From the NCBI GenBank assembly GCA_911728435.2, contig OU452211.1, positions 4,960,001 through 5,024,000 on the forward strand: a stretch of DNA of 64,000 nt, written 5' to 3'. This DNA comes from Apoderus coryli. Lineage: Eukaryota; Arthropoda; Insecta; Coleoptera; Attelabidae. A program made the position numbers and the translations under genes. This document shows positions 1 to 14,019 of this stretch, piece after piece. How positions within the stretch are numbered: the first letter of the stretch is position 1; the number at the start of each line of letters is the position of its first letter. Below the pieces are notes generated by a model. The model worked only from the letters and a program-made list of their open reading frames with translations. It searched no databases and had not been told where the DNA came from.

Positions 1-3000
1 CTTTATACGTCAAAATAAAATCATTAAATGGTGGTAAATTGGAACATTAGTTGAAAACTTGAACATATAATTCCAATTCTCTTATTGTTGAATGATATGA
101 GAATTCTAGATTTTAACACTTAAAGCATCCATTTTATGGTTTTTCTTTTTTATATCTATTTTGATAATATTTAATTTAATTTAGTAAAACATTAATTACT
201 TCGATTTTATGTTCTTTTTTCTCTTTTTCGTTTCCATCAAAGGAGTATTTAGAGTTTTAAGAAATTTGGATTTTACCACTGGCGATTTTTTCCTGTGCAG
301 GTATGGTGTTTCGGTTTTGAATTTCAGGTCAAAACACATCGCGTTCTACCTAACCAATTAAAAAATGTTGTATTAATGTAATAAGTTAAGATATTTGAAG
401 GTTTGTTTTATTCAAAATTTTAATGGAAAACAATAAAATGAAAAGCCAAAATTTATTGTTTAAGAAACTTAAATTTTCATATTTATAGTATTTTTATTTC
501 TTTATTTGTTGCTTTCCAATTTGTTTTGACTATATATTTCAGATGTGGGGTAACTGTGGACCATCTAGCAAAAGTGAAAATTTTCCAGATTTTTAAAAAT
601 TTTCAGTTGCAAAAAACGGACAACAAAACAAAATTCTATTGACATACCTACCTAATTAACGTACTTTATTTTACATTAAACCATTTAATGTGCAAAGTAA
701 TTATTAGAAACACAGAATAAATAAAAGTTCCAGAATAGTCTTAGGTTGCGGTTAACCTCTAAGTTAACCATAAATTTGAAAATTTAAACATCAATTAAAT
801 AATTCCATTAATTTTGTAAAATTCCAAATGGAACAAAATTAACATAACAATTGATCGATTTATTGATAATTTTTGTTTATAATAATGGAAAACAAAGTGA
901 TATTTTAGGTAATTATTAAGAATGATTTGGGAAAATTTTAATTTTCATTGTTGTTAATGTCATTGTTAATGATATAGTTACTAAATATTTACAAGCCACT
1001 CTTAAGTCATTTTACTTAAATAACTTTTTTTAATTCAAGGTAACTTTCAAGTTGTCGTAGGTGTGAGTATTGTACATACACGAAAAAAAAACTATTAATG
1101 TTCTTATAGTTATCTAAATATATCTTATTGTTTATATTTGCTTAAGCAAAATTAGACTAAGGCTCTGCTGGCGTTAGGTACCTATACATTGGATTTGACG
1201 ACCTTTTTTTTACTTAGGTTATTGAAAAATATATGATCACATCCATCCATCTGACGGCTCTCATGACTCTGTCACTTTAGGTTATTATCACTTTTTCAGT
1301 AATATTACTTCAAATACACAATGACAACTTCTAAATTGACTACAACTATATGGAATAACCATTTTATAACACTACAAGACAACAGGTTGATAGAAATTGA
1401 TCTTAAACATGAAAATAATGCCGAAAACTCTTAGGCTATTACTGTAAACAAAGAAAATAATAATAAACTCTTTGACACAAGCAATTTTTCTGTCGCGTTA
1501 GAAAAAACATCTTACCAAAACCAAATTATGACGTGAACTAGAAGTGTCAACTAAACTAAAATAAGTGACACCAACGTTAGAAAAAAAACCAAACCATAAT
1601 AGAGAGATATGGTAGTCCTAAAAAATAACGTCCGCCGCTATTAACGTTAACGTTAATTTAACACCAACGATTTTCAAATAGAATAGATAGATGTGGTAGT
1701 CCTAAAAAATAACTCTCAATTACTTTTTCATAGATAAAACTACCACAAAACGACTGGGAAATCCCGCAAGGGATTTCTTGTAAACAAATAATAAAATATT
1801 CTGCCAGTCGCCAAATATATATTGACAGTGATTTTTTGTTCATTTGTGAAGAATAATCATAGGTGTAGCGGGTCATGATATTTTTTTATTTTTTGTTACT
1901 TTATATTGACTTACATTTATTTCGTGTCGATTGGTCAAAACTTTTGAACCGAGACCATTTTTAGGATCCATAAAATGAAGGACTGCATAAAAATGTTTCA
2001 AAATTTCGGTTGTGTCGATCTCCTGAATAGTTAGATTTTGTTTGAAAAACTACCAAAAGTCAATTTTTAGCTCTCCATATTATGTAATATATGTACCGGG
2101 TAGGCCAAAAACGGACTTTTTTTTAAATGCCTGAAACTTTTTTACTAGTAAACCGATTTCGATGAACTTGGTCTCTTTAGATAGACAATAGAATGTACTT
2201 TAAAATCCAATTTTTTGTATCTTTACTCCGCTGGCGTAACCTATTTAATTGTGTCGATTTGTCAGCGGTGAGATGTGTGCGATTTTCTCACCGTTTTTCT
2301 CTCTGCTGCTAGGTATATAATATCTAACTATACTTCAAGACAGATCGAATGATTGCAGTAAATTAAACTGGGATTGCTAATTTATACAAAATCCTCTGTA
2401 TTATGTAAAGTCAGTAAGTTTCTCTGCTATTAGTGAGTATTTATTTGCCATATTGAAAATTACAGATTTTTATATTTTACAAATAATACGGTACTTATGT
2501 TTTATACTCGTAGTTGGCTATGAATAATACCTACAAGACAGCCAATTGCTTGATGATTACATACTCTAAATTTATCAAATTTTGCAAAAGATGTGGATCA
2601 TTTGCAATCTTTTCTATATACACAGAATTATTTAAATCGAAAGCAAACATACAAACAATAATTCCCTGTAAATTTCTAAAAAACGTATCCGGAAATAATT
2701 TTGTTTCAATTTAAATTTACAATTATTACATGTGTTAATTAGTCAAATACATACCACGTACCTACAATATCGTTATTATATTGTTCTATTGATTAAATTC
2801 CTAATAGCGTAATGACTATTGAAAAAATTCCAATAAAAATAACATTTTAACGACAAGTCATTAAGGTTAAGTAAATTTAAGAAATGCAAATTTCTGGTCC
2901 TACTTTACATTTTTCATACGTATTTACATTAATTGTTATTAGCGTTAGCAGTTGTTGTATTTTTATAAGGTTTGTTTGAGGAAATACAGATGTTTGCCTA

Positions 3001-4229
3001 TATTATTAGTTGCTATGCAAAAAAATCTCTTTTAAAGAAAAGTCGGAAAAATATTACATTTCGTAATCAAAGCATGCTTTCAAACTCAATTTCGTACGCC
3101 GAAATCATTTCATTTTTAGGTTATTCATAACAACAATGTACTAAACCAATTCTTGTTCGCATATCCACGGTCGAATTATTATACAATTTACGTTTAGGCG
3201 AAGTTTATTTTTGAGAACGATTGTCAAAATACAATACCACATTTGCTAATATCAAATGTCAAAGTAATTACGAACATTCTATTCAAAATTATGTGTAACA
3301 TTTATTAATTTATTTAAGTATTACCTGAAGAAGGCAAAAAAAAAACAATTAAAAGCCTTTTTAATCATTCTTAGAACCATAAGCCCAAAGAATTACAAAA
3401 AGTATATAAAAAAAATAGAAAATTAGATTAGATAGATGGAACATAATCGTTTCTAATATTTTATTGAATTATCATCAAATTACGCAAGTGGTCTCAACTA
3501 TTGGAGGGCTCGTTAGTTCGAAAATTGAAAAACACCATTAAGGAATCTACAAGAAAGTTGTTTACGATTTTCTAACGCCATGGTCGTCGTTATAATATGT
3601 GGTTCAAAATTCTGAGAAGGAAAAATATCTGGATTTTATAACGACAATATGGAGGAAAGGAGAAACATAGGAAGTCTACGACAATGGTTGCAACTCAAAA
3701 CTCCAAGGACGAATGTTCCGCAAAGTCAGAGAAATATACATAATGCCCAAAACTTCCTTAGACCTTAGCTTCTATTTTTTATTGCACCGCGTTGAAACGT
3801 CACTTAATTTCGTCTAAGTGTTCCTTAAGTTAAGGGTCGAAGATTCTCTTTTTAAATGGAATTCTAGCCTCAAAATTACTTTGATGTGTTTCATTAATGG
3901 GTTATTTTACTTTGTATTATATGGAATTCTTGGATGATGATCTTGACGTTTTCGAATTAATTGAACATGGATTTCCAAGGATGAAGATATGGACAATTTA
4001 ACTGTCTTTCAAAGATTTCAACTGAGGACCTACGATTCGGCATATTCTAAACCAAATTGAGCATTTACTTTTGATGAGATTAAGTAAATATATGAGAGCT
4101 TTCATTAGAATTCGTTTCGCTCTTATTATGAGCTCGTCAGAGTACCATAGTCGTTTCCCATCTACAATATTGGTCTGCAATTAGGCACAGTGAGATTTTT
4201 TATGTTCTTGTATTTATTGGCTTTGTAAA
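1..4229. other. Non-genic AT-rich DNA
   Basis: No gene, RNA gene or recognisable transposon protein was found. The only structures noted are an 8-bp hairpin with a GCAA loop (GAAATCCC-GCAA-GGGATTTC, about 1,759-1,778) and simple A/T runs. Confidence 0.5.
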
Positions 4230-5849
4230 GGGTGTCCCAAAATTAACGGAAGATTTGAATTAAATAGAAAACACAGTTTTTAGTCTTTTGATTGTAAGTT
4301 TTTTATAGAATCATAAAGTACATTTACGGAATAACACATCGCGCAAATAGCCTCCACTTTTGTAAGCATGGAGACAGGGCCCCCGTAAGACTGGCTCCTG
4401 TATGCAAAAAAGGATTTTGGTGCCCCTTAAGGCATTTTGGATCATGTTTTTTTATTTATTTTTTTGAAGGTAGGTAGGTAGGTGCTTGAAATATTGCCTA
4501 ATGTCTACATATACCATATAAGTACTACTTTCTACTTAGACTTGGATATTTTAAAAAATATGCAGACACTTCTGATAACAAATATCTAGGTAACTTCGTT
4601 ATAAAATCAAAAATGATAGCTAGGTACAATAGAAAAATTAAAAATAGCTATTGTAGTAGCGATAATGTCCGAATTTATACCATCAAAAATTTCTTGTTCA
4701 ATTGCTATATTGCTAGTCCAGACAATATTTCTTGAAGCAGGTCGATCATGAATAATTTTTAATGATTTTTAACTTTGAAAAAGATCGCTCGCCAGAAGCT
4801 ACCGATACAGGCAATGTCGGAAGAATCCTTAGTGAAATGCTTACGTTTGGGGTGGGGATTAAATTGTTTTCAAATGTATATTGTAAAATATTTAAGGCTT
4901 AAGGGGTCAGTATCACCAGGTAATGAAAACAACTTTAACGCTTTAATTTCATTAAACAAATCATTGGCGTCTATATCCTTATTATCCTGCTCTGTCAGTC
5001 GTTCTTCAAGAACAAAACAACGTTTTACAAGATCGCTGTCATGTCGTACTCATTTAATAAGTCTGATCTATAATTTTTAAGAAAAATCTAATTTTAAAGG
5101 CGGTTTTTGGATCATCTCGGTGTTCATAGTCAAACACTTTTGGTTTAAATTTCCTCCTGACCGTTGGTAACGATGGAAAGTCTTCTTCAATTTCGAGAGA
5201 GAGTGCTACTTCTTTAGCTTGTACAAGAATTTCTTGAAATTATTGGGCAGATCTATATTGCTGGAAGTGATCAACTAAATTTTTTGGATAGGTTTGGCAA
5301 TTTTTTTTTGGAGACTAGGTTTTGGCGCCCCTAAAGGATGGCGCCCGTATGCATTGCCCACTTTGCACATATGGTAGCGGGGGCTCTGCATGGAGACAGA
5401 GATCTTTAGTGATTATACGCTGTAGAGAGCTTCTTGTAATTTGCAATTGTCCACGACGCCGAATTGACGTTCCTGAATTGTCACCGACACTCACACGCAC
5501 TGCTTCGATATTGAAATTTGAACGGCTGATTTTTGGACGACCAGTGTGTTTGGCATCTCCAATTGATTCGTCTCCCGGAATTTTTCAATGAAGCTCTTCA
5601 CAGTTGACGAAGTTAAAACACTATTCCCATCATATTTTGTATGAAATTTTCAAACTGCGGCCGCCAAGCTTTCATTATTTTTAAAATATTGTACAATAAT
5701 GAAGACACGTTGTTCTATCGTGTAACGCTCCATTTTTACTAACCCTAAACTGTCAGCTCTTGATTTGTTTTGTTTTTAGGGTTGCGCACCACTTTACTAT
5801 GCATAAATGGCGACAAATAATTCAAATCTTGCGTTAATTTGGGACACCC
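4230..5849 (-). mobile_element. Tc1/mariner-like element (broken), host of a nested hAT
   Basis: Terminal inverted repeats of about 30 bp: GGGTGTCCCAAAATTAACG at 4,230 and the reverse complement ending at 5,849, differing by one inserted A and one substitution. The minus strand starts at an ATG (5,733) with MERYTIEQRVFIIVQYFKNN-ESLAAAV, has an in-frame stop, then reads on through VKSFIEKFRETNQLE, and in another frame NSGTSIRRRGQLQITRSSLQ. This is the helix-turn-helix N-terminal half of the Tc1/mariner transposase type common in insects. The catalytic half is missing, so it is non-autonomous. A hAT copy interrupts it at 4,375-5,388. Confidence 0.75.
4375..5388 (-). mobile_element. hAT element remnant with intact 8-bp target duplication
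   Basis: Ends are CAGGGCCCCCG (4,375) and CGGGGGCTCTG (to 5,388), inverted repeats matching in 10 of 11 positions and starting CAGGG/CAGAG as hAT elements do. The copy is flanked on both sides by CATGGAGA (4,367-4,374 and 5,389-5,396), an 8-bp duplication as expected for hAT. The minus strand carries a decayed transposase C-terminus: EEDFPSLPTVRRKFKP, LFNEIKALKLFSLPGDTDPL, then LRILPTLPVSVASGERSFSK and LKIIKNY, which is the hAT dimerisation region of the DUF4371/ZMYM-like group. Stops and frameshifts make it dead. Confidence 0.85.
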
Positions 5850-6299
5850 TATAGATAACTAGGCGAGGAATTCAGATTTTCAATTCATTAAAAAACTCTT
5901 CCCCAATAATTGATGAATACTGATTTAAAATTATAACAAATATTAGTTGTTCGTGATAAAAATAACTAAAAATATATGTTGCAAATACTATTATGTAAGT
6001 AACTATGTAATTATTGTTGAGTTTTAATAAAATATTTAGTTGAGGGCAAATATTTTGCTGCATAAGGAGAAAATTTATGATCGATATTTTGCTACAGATT
6101 GAATATTTTGATGATGATTTGAAGTCTCTGCTAAATAAAATAATAATCATAAAAATACTTACATGATTAATTTAAATATCGCGATCTAATAAAATGAAAT
6201 GTAAAATAATAATTATAATAAGGAAAAAAAAAACAAAAAGATCACAGTCACCGGAATCACTTAGCAGGTAGGTAATTGGAAATACTAGAAACTCGTAAA

Positions 6300-6740
6300 A
6301 CCGGCTTACAAATAAGTCACGTGCGTCATTTTAACACTTACGGAATCATTCATAACAGAGCGACACGAGATTCCATTAATGTTTGAAAATAATTGTAAGA
6401 ATGACCGGTTAATATTTAATTTAGTGTTGTAGTTATCGTGAAAAATTTACTAAATTAAATCTAATAGATTAAAAACTCTGCTTTTAGTTGATATAATACT
6501 TGTATATTGTGTATTTAAGCGTGTGTAAAATGAAATTGTAATATGGGAGTCACGTGACTGGGAAAAAGCCCGCGTGGTTGAGACGAAAATATCGAACCGA
6601 ATTGACGATACAGAGAGAGTCAAACAACTCAGATCTATAATAAGCGAGCTTGTACTCGTACATACACTCCACTCACCACGACTCACGGCATAATGGATTC
6701 CCTTCCCTAGTTTTCTCTCTGTGTTCTGGTGTAGTGCTTT
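6300..6740. promoter_or_regulatory. GC-richer patch with two CACGTG E-boxes
   Basis: Contains CACGTG at 6,318-6,323 (in GTCACGTGCGTCA) and the 10-bp palindrome GTCACGTGAC at 6,549-6,558, in a locally GC-richer segment with CT-rich runs to about 6,720. Palindromic GTCACGTGAC is a high-affinity site for bHLH-zip factors (USF/Max/MITF type). No gene start could be tied to it, so regulatory function is speculative. Confidence 0.25.
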
Positions 6741-7227
6741 GGCATTTGAGTGTTGTCAAGTAATTGATTTTTAATGCTGATCGAGGCTTACCCAGCACAG
6801 AAACTTCTAGGCCAAACCAATTAACTCTTATATGACAAAATCGCCGAATAAATAACTACAAAGTGATAGACTGAAACTTACCAATAGTTAGAAATTAAAT
6901 GTATAACATCCAGCTAACTAAAACACAATTATTATACAGGGCCTTTCATTAATAACAACTACTACGAGTCAAATAATGATGAATGACCTAATCTTGCCGT
7001 ATGCAAATAATGTTTAATAAAAGTTATTATTTTATTTATTTTTTTTACCAGTATGATCGGGCTCCTTCGACTATCGACTTCAAAATTGACAGCTTTAAGT
7101 TTTTTGGTATGAGAAAAATGTTTTGTTTGTTACGTTGCTCAAAGGGGTCGCTACTTACAACCTATTGCATATTGCTCTAATCCTAAATAGGTTTTAAAAT
7201 CTGAAAGAGAATTTTATATTTAAATTT

Positions 7228-7590
7228 TCATGAACAAAATTCATTGCTTGAAGAATTACCACTTATTTTATTGGGAAATATGTGGTTTATGCACGACAGG
7301 GCACATTGTGCTCGCCCGGAGCGTGAAAATTTAGACAACATCGTTGGGTTGGTCGAGAGAGTGAATTTGCTTGGCCATCTAGAAGCCCCTGCCTTAAATC
7401 CTCTGGATTTTTCGATTTGGTAAAGAATGAAAGATCTAGTCTGCAACGAAACTCTTGAGGAAAATACAAGCGGCTGCAGATAAAATCAGAGGCAATCAAG
7501 ACACTGTTTGCAACTCATGTGTCTTTCAGAAAACGGATTACAAAATGTGTCGAAATCATGTACACTTCGCACAACTGCTTTAAAGGTTCA
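7228..7590 (+). pseudogene. Tc1/mariner transposase C-terminal relic
   Basis: Plus-strand reading: LLGNMWFMHDRAHCARPERE, NLDNIVGLVERVNLLGHLEA then PALNPLDFSIW, a stop, RMKDLVCNETLE. This matches the 'QHDGAPAH ... WPPRSPDLNPLDFFLWG' catalytic segment of insect Tc1/mariner transposases of the DUF4817-bearing type. An in-frame stop after FSIW and further breaks make it non-functional. Minus-strand open frames here are shadows. Confidence 0.75.
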
Positions 7591-7879
7591 TATTTATTAG
7601 TTTTTGTTAGTTTTTCTTGTAAATTTTGTATTATTAATGATTTTTTAACAAAACTTTAGCACACAAACACAAAAAAAAAAGTATGAAAGGTAAAATATAA
7701 TTATAAGTTTTCTTTAAAATAATTAAATTAGTATGGATTGAGTCCATTTAAAGAAGACGAAGCGGCTTAAACACTGATATCCACTAGCAGTCGAGAAGAA
7801 TCGATCTCTACATTTACCAGTTTGAATAAAACATTTGAAAATGATTCAACAGCAACTGAACCCTTCATAACAGTAAGAC

Positions 7880-7975
7880 CTACCTGTGTATGTAATTAAA
7901 TATTTGTATTTTTCTATGTATTTGGCCTTGCCTGTTGAAAATAAAGTGCTTATTATTATTATTGTATTATAGATT
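7880..7975 (+). repeat. LINE 3' tail with (ATT)n end
   Basis: GCCTTGCCTGTTGAAAATAAAGTGC followed by TTATTATTATTATTG: a polyadenylation-like signal plus ATT repeats, as in the 3' ends of the LINE at 37-38 kb. No coding part is attached. Confidence 0.4.
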
Positions 7976-7999
7976 AAAACTATTTACTTTCTGTTGCAT

Positions 8000-10900
8000 T
8001 TTCTTAAGATTTGGGGTTTTATTTGTCGTCACCACGAAAATAAAACTTGGCTAATTCAATTCATTTAAAGTTAAACTGGTTAACTATAAATGTTGTTCGT
8101 TTTAATTTGAATTCATTCAGCATAAAATTTTGTCCGCACTATTTCGTCTTAGCTGAAAGTGGAATACAAGCGGCAATATATAAAGGAATAATATCGTACC
8201 TTCACTAATATGTAACATGCATTGTAACCGGTCTTTTAATATAATACTCTGTTCTCAAATCTGTAAACATTCTTTAAAAAATGTCATAAAAAGGATTAAA
8301 CTTTATTTTTACTATAATAAAACTCACGTTAATATTGTTCAGTCATTATAAATTAAACATTATAACCCTACAATTATATAGGGTGACTCAAATTGAAGGA
8401 CGCATTTTAAACAGTCAACATACTTCGAAGTTAATTTTTGATTTGAAAGTTTCTGCAATTCATATTCAAGGAACAAAAAAACAAAAAATTCAACCTGCAA
8501 AACTGCCATAGAATTTAGATCAGATGGTGCAAGCTGTTCATATCATGATATACTAAAAAATAAGTAAAATAGTATTTGTTTTTTATATTGTTTACTGCAA
8601 GTAAATTATTCGTCTATAAACATATAAATAATCGCGTGTGAATTGAATAAATAAGAAGATGCAATCATAATGAAGCAAAATAAGTAACAAAATAAAACAA
8701 GAAACGTCGAATGCAGAAAGTATAAGTACCTACCTACAAAATATCAGTGTCGTCTTGTAGAATTTTTCTGAAATGTAGAGACTTTTTATGTGTGTCATTT
8801 TAATTAAATGGAATAGAAGTCATAAAGCTCGAACACTACGTGGCAATATCTTTTTTTTTGGTATGCATCAATCAAATTATCACAGAGTTGATATTATTTA
8901 TCTATTTTATTTTAAAATGACGGATAAATGTTTCTCTTTATTTTTATTAATATTAATCTTCTCCCCCCTATGACGAATTAGACAAGCTCTTCTTTGAAAA
9001 ATGTCTACGCAAAATGTTTTTCCGGGTATTGTTTTGCAGTTTATTGAAAACAAAAGTGATTATATGCTAAATACATTTTATGTTCTATTTAATTGATAAT
9101 TAATTATTTTGCCAACGAACATACCTAAAGTTGTACTTTTCCCAATGTATTGACGTGTGCAAAATTACACTTTTCCTCACTGGGTGGTTGGGAAAATTCA
9201 TATTTACCCGTCTACTATTTTATAATATGGGAAACCATTGTTGCAATTATATTCTTTTAACTTTTAATCGTGATTCCGGATAACTAAACTACCCTTCTGT
9301 GCTAAGGCAGTATGTATGAAGATATGAAGCCGTCCCTATTTTTTTTGCATATTTCTTTTCTTTTAAGGTCATTGAAAATTATTGAATAAATTATCTTTTT
9401 TTTTTCTGTTATCTGATGTAAACCGCGTAGGAAAAAATGTGTTCTTACTACGTGAACAAATAAGTGCCCTTTAACCACGCAAAACCTTGCCTCTTTGCCT
9501 GTATTTTCGTGCCGACAAGTAATTCTTTGCGGACTTGTTAGGAAAATACGTATTTTCGTTAAATTCCATAACTAAATTTCCTTATTTTGTTTAGTTAACA
9601 CCAGCAACACAATATATAACTTACACAGAGTGAATCACAAGAAAGTAAAAAATTATATAGCTCATATTTTTAAAAGTGCCGATGGTACGATTCCCTTTTA
9701 TTTTATAAACCTTAATAACATATTATAAAGGTGGTTTTTAATTATCTAGCCTTTGTGGCCACATTTTTTATATATATTATAGTGCAAAACCTAATGCTAT
9801 ACGTATTTTACATTTGTTATTTGAATTAATGCGTCTATCGTAACTAATATTAATTATTTTGATTTATTCTACCCATAAACGAGCAAGAACTGTAAAAGAC
9901 TAACCGCCACTGCACATCATTTAAATACTTGACATAACCCACCATATTCTGCATCATAAATTTAACATGATGTGGAAAATCCACCCAAGTTCATTCCTGA
10001 AATTATTACTCACATTATTTCGTAGCAGGTGCTGTATGTTTTATATTTTTTATAAACGGTAGAACTTACATTTTTAAAAGGTCTAATAATGCAATATACA
10101 AACTGAGACTATAAAATAACGACATTCATGTTTTTGGAAGAAGTACACTTTCGATCCTGAAATAATTACTAATTTGTGTTTTATATTGTGGTAGATCTTG
10201 CATTTTTAATATTAACGTCTTAGAGTCACAACAGAAGTCCCTGAGTTGGAATAATTCATACTCGTTAGCGAGTTAATTCTGATGATGATAATTGCATTGA
10301 AAAGGCTCAACTCCACCGAGAGTTAAAAATCTACATTGAGCAAATCAAGGTTTGATTGTGTACTTTCATTTTTATCTTTAGAATGTTGCTCAACTTTAAA
10401 AAAAAAATAAGAAAAATACTAATCGATTTGTGAAAGAGTTGTCGATCACATTATTGAGGTAGCGGCTGTAATTCTTCATCGTGAAACGTTTTTATAGGTA
10501 TTATCACTAAACTACTTTAAATCATAGAATAGTATATTACATAACATGTGCTGTAAATGATATTTTACAGCTCGAGTTATGTAGTAGTATACGTTTTCTA
10601 CGACTTTGCAGAATCAGAATCCATTTCAGAATTAAAATTTAAGCATATATACTTAACACAGATAAGTTAATTATGACATTTAAATATTTAAATTTATTTG
10701 ACATTTGTGTTTGACATAATTCCATAATGAAAAATTAAAAAAAAATACGTAACACTTATGTAAGATTGAATTTACATGTCACGTTAACAGTTTTGCAATA
10801 GGCGGCTTAACAAAACAGGAGTAGAAAAAATAAAAGATTCGCATCCACAACAATCAAAATAGATTTATAAAAATTCTGTATAAAGGCTAGTTTTTTTGTT

Positions 10901-13640
10901 GATGTTTGTTGTTAGTTTAGTTGTTATTCTCCTATGTGGTACAGTCTATTTTGGTGATACACCACTATTTTAAAAATTGTAATTAATTTAATTTTGAATA
11001 AGGAAATTCATCAATATTTTACAAATAAAATTTTGTGTTTTTATGCGCATGTATTTATATTTTTATGAATATTTTTTCAAGAGTTATACAACAAAGATAA
11101 ATTAGTGCTAATTGTTTAGACCGATCCCCAATTTTAAATAAAATAGATTTTGCAGTATTTATAGCAGACATAGCATCCTAAAGATTGTCAGGTCCGATGT
11201 GAACATTTCAGCAATTTGCCCTGTTTGCTTCTGACATTTCTAGAATTGTATTTATTTAAAGTATACTATTAATGTTAACTTTTTTAGGTAAATTTACTAA
11301 AATTGGAGTTGAGCTACAAAAGTTAATATAATTTCTATATAAAGAATATTTATTTCACTTACCCCGTATTTGGAACTCAGTAGTTTTACTCGTTTTGTTG
11401 AACTTGACGCGATGGTACTTTTGACACAAGAACTGATTTCATATGGTGCTAGAACTTAAATCAATCTTGACACCATAAGAAAACAGTACCCAAATCCAAA
11501 ATAAACTTTAATCAATTCTACGGAGAGTGTTCACCAAAAATATGTTAACAGTTCTATGAAATATATTTTTTTCTAACGTTTACTACTACTATTGTTATTA
11601 GAATTTGTTTAAATAATCTAGACAGCAAAACTGTTAATAACACGAATTGAAACTTGACTTAAGTATACCTCTGTTGTCACACTATGTTCTTTAATACAAA
11701 ATAGAGATATTCCCTTACAACCGGCTATGAGTATATAGAGAAAATTCAAAACCCGTGAGTTATACAGGGGTGGATTTACTTTAATTACTTATACATTAAT
11801 TATTATATTACTGTGTAAAGAATATTCAAAAAATATATTTGTATTCTACATATTACGCAATTTTACCCTTTACTGAGTTATTTGCACTTTTTAACCCCTT
11901 GCAACATCAATCTCTTAGTTCCTAAATCTGCTGCTTTTAATTTTGTATTATTTGTTAGATATTACTAATTTTAAACTTATTTTTATAGAGAAACAATGCT
12001 GCTTTACGTTCAATATATAAAGCCCCTCCTTTGACAGCAACTAAGTTTTACCCTAACTAGTTAGACTTAAATACAAGGAAGATAAAGTCTCCGGTGCTCG
12101 CAAACCAGAATTTTATTAGAAGAAGCTATAATGATATTTGTGGCCATCAGTAGAGACACAAGGATATTGGTTGTTGTTTTTATTAACTATTATTTCTCAC
12201 ATTTTCGTGTTCATTGCATTGCAAGTTTATAAAGAATTCTTTCAATGATTGATTTATTAATTTTGACCAATTTGTCTTTTATTGTTTGTTCCTTTCGCTA
12301 AGTCCCACCCTGCACGCTCAATTTTGATAAACAACATTATACATGGTGTTGAATTGCGTTTTGGTACCTTGGCAAGTCTATATTTCCTTCCTATACCTAC
12401 TATGTTTTTCCAAGTTTTTTTTTTGTATTTTTGTTTTATAAGTATTATCATGTATTGAATTACTGCGGGGTATCAAATTTGCGGTTATTTTTTCTTGTAT
12501 TAGGTGTATGTTTTAAAAAAAATAGGTAGCGGGTTGTTCAGATCTCACTACATGTTAGTGAGTGTTTTGTAGAGCATATGGTTTGTTAGAATAAAAAACA
12601 TGGCCGTTGAATATATCGAAATTTTAAAGAATAAACGCTAAAAAGAATGCTCGCAATAAATATTTGATGACAATAATTACAAAATCATTTATTTTGAACA
12701 TTATTCATCCCTGAAATCCAAATGTTGTTCGAGAACTATGTCCACACGCATTCCATCTTAGACAAGGAAATTTGTAGAACCTCGACTTTAAAAACTTCTG
12801 TCCTGATTGATATAATCAACAACTCCTTAAAGTTTGCACAGTCGCCATGATGCACACCTAAAAGTTTAATGTGCGGCCGGTTTTTTCTACATTTTTAACA
12901 TTTAGTAACTTCTGTTCATTGTGATGGTTTTATCAAAAACACCATTAGTTAATCTCTTTGATTGTTAAAGTTCTAAAAAGTTGTTCTTTATCCAAAAGTC
13001 GTAGATTATGCAAAAAGTTTCTGTACATACTTTTGGGTGTGAAAATTATTTCAAAAGGGCCAGCAGTTTTCTTTTAGTTTAAGTTTTACCTTTACATGAA
13101 CCTCAAATTTTTAATTTTAGTCACATAATTTATCTGAGATATATCTGACACTTGTGATCAAGCTCTTGATTTTATATTAAAAAAAATATTTTATACCAAT
13201 TCCGTATTTCGCATTATTTCGATATATAGAAAAACAATCATTCCTTACATGTAAAAGTCATGCCAAAATTAATATAAAATATATCTGAAGTGGCTATCAC
13301 GAAGAAATTTTATGACAGGAGATCATGGCATATTTTTAGAAAATGGTAAGGCATTTTTAATTTTGTTGGTAGATTTGGAAGTAATAGTGTTTGTCCGTTA
13401 TAATCAGAAACGTGTATTCCAATTTTTTTATCGACTAAATAGCCAAGGACAATATCGATGGTGACTCCAATGAATTAGACACATCCTTAAAGCGAAAGAG
13501 CAAGGATTATATGCCAAAAATCAACTATATTATGCCCCAAAGGCTTCTTTAGATTTTTAAAGAAAGCCCTCAATGAAATTAATTTATTGCATATATATAT
13601 TTTTTTTTGGTTGATGATTGTTTATTATAAATCTTTATAT
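8000..13640. other. Non-genic AT-rich DNA
   Basis: No coding sequence with family resemblance was found. A terminus-like TATAGGGTGACTCAAATTG at 8,378 hints at an undefined DNA transposon. Otherwise only simple AT-rich sequence was seen. Confidence 0.45.
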
Positions 13641-13664
13641 GCTTAATATAAACGTGGTCGTATA

Positions 13665-14015
13665 CCAGCACAAATGATGCAGAGCGCAGTGGACGCCCAA
13701 ATGAGGCTCTTATTCTAGAAAACGTCAAAAAAAAATCACAAATTGGTTAGGAACGATCGCAAATTCAAGGTGTACGAACTAGTTGACATTGTAAAGATAT
13801 CAGATGATAGTGTTTTTACCCTTGACATGAACATTTGGGTATGCGAAAGCTCTGTGCAATGTGGGTGCCGCGTGAGCTCACAGTCGACCAAAAACAACAA
13901 CGAATTGATGCTTCAGAAGAGTGTTTGGCGCTGTTAAACCGCAATAAAATGGAGTTTAATCGTCGACAATGTGACAATGGATGAAACATGGCTTCACTAT
14001 GACACACCAGAATGC
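13665..14015 (+). pseudogene. mariner transposase relic
   Basis: Across several frames the plus strand gives DAERSGRPNEALILENVKK, DRKFKVYELVDIVKISDDSV, then HEHLGMRKLCAMWVPRELTV, DQKQQRIDASEECLALLNRN and VTMDETWLHYDTPE. The order and spacing match the middle of mariner transposases (second helix-turn-helix, WVPREL linker, and the first catalytic Asp in MDETW). Frameshifts and stops abolish function. Terminal repeats were not identified. Confidence 0.8.
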
Positions 14016-14019
14016 TTGC

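Noticed and set aside
5322..5591. Plus-strand open frame of 89 codons
   Set aside because: Crosses the hAT/Tc1 boundary and is antisense to the transposase reading; a shadow.
12257..12451. Basic minus-strand open frame
   Set aside because: Low-complexity Lys-rich translation of T-rich DNA; no support.
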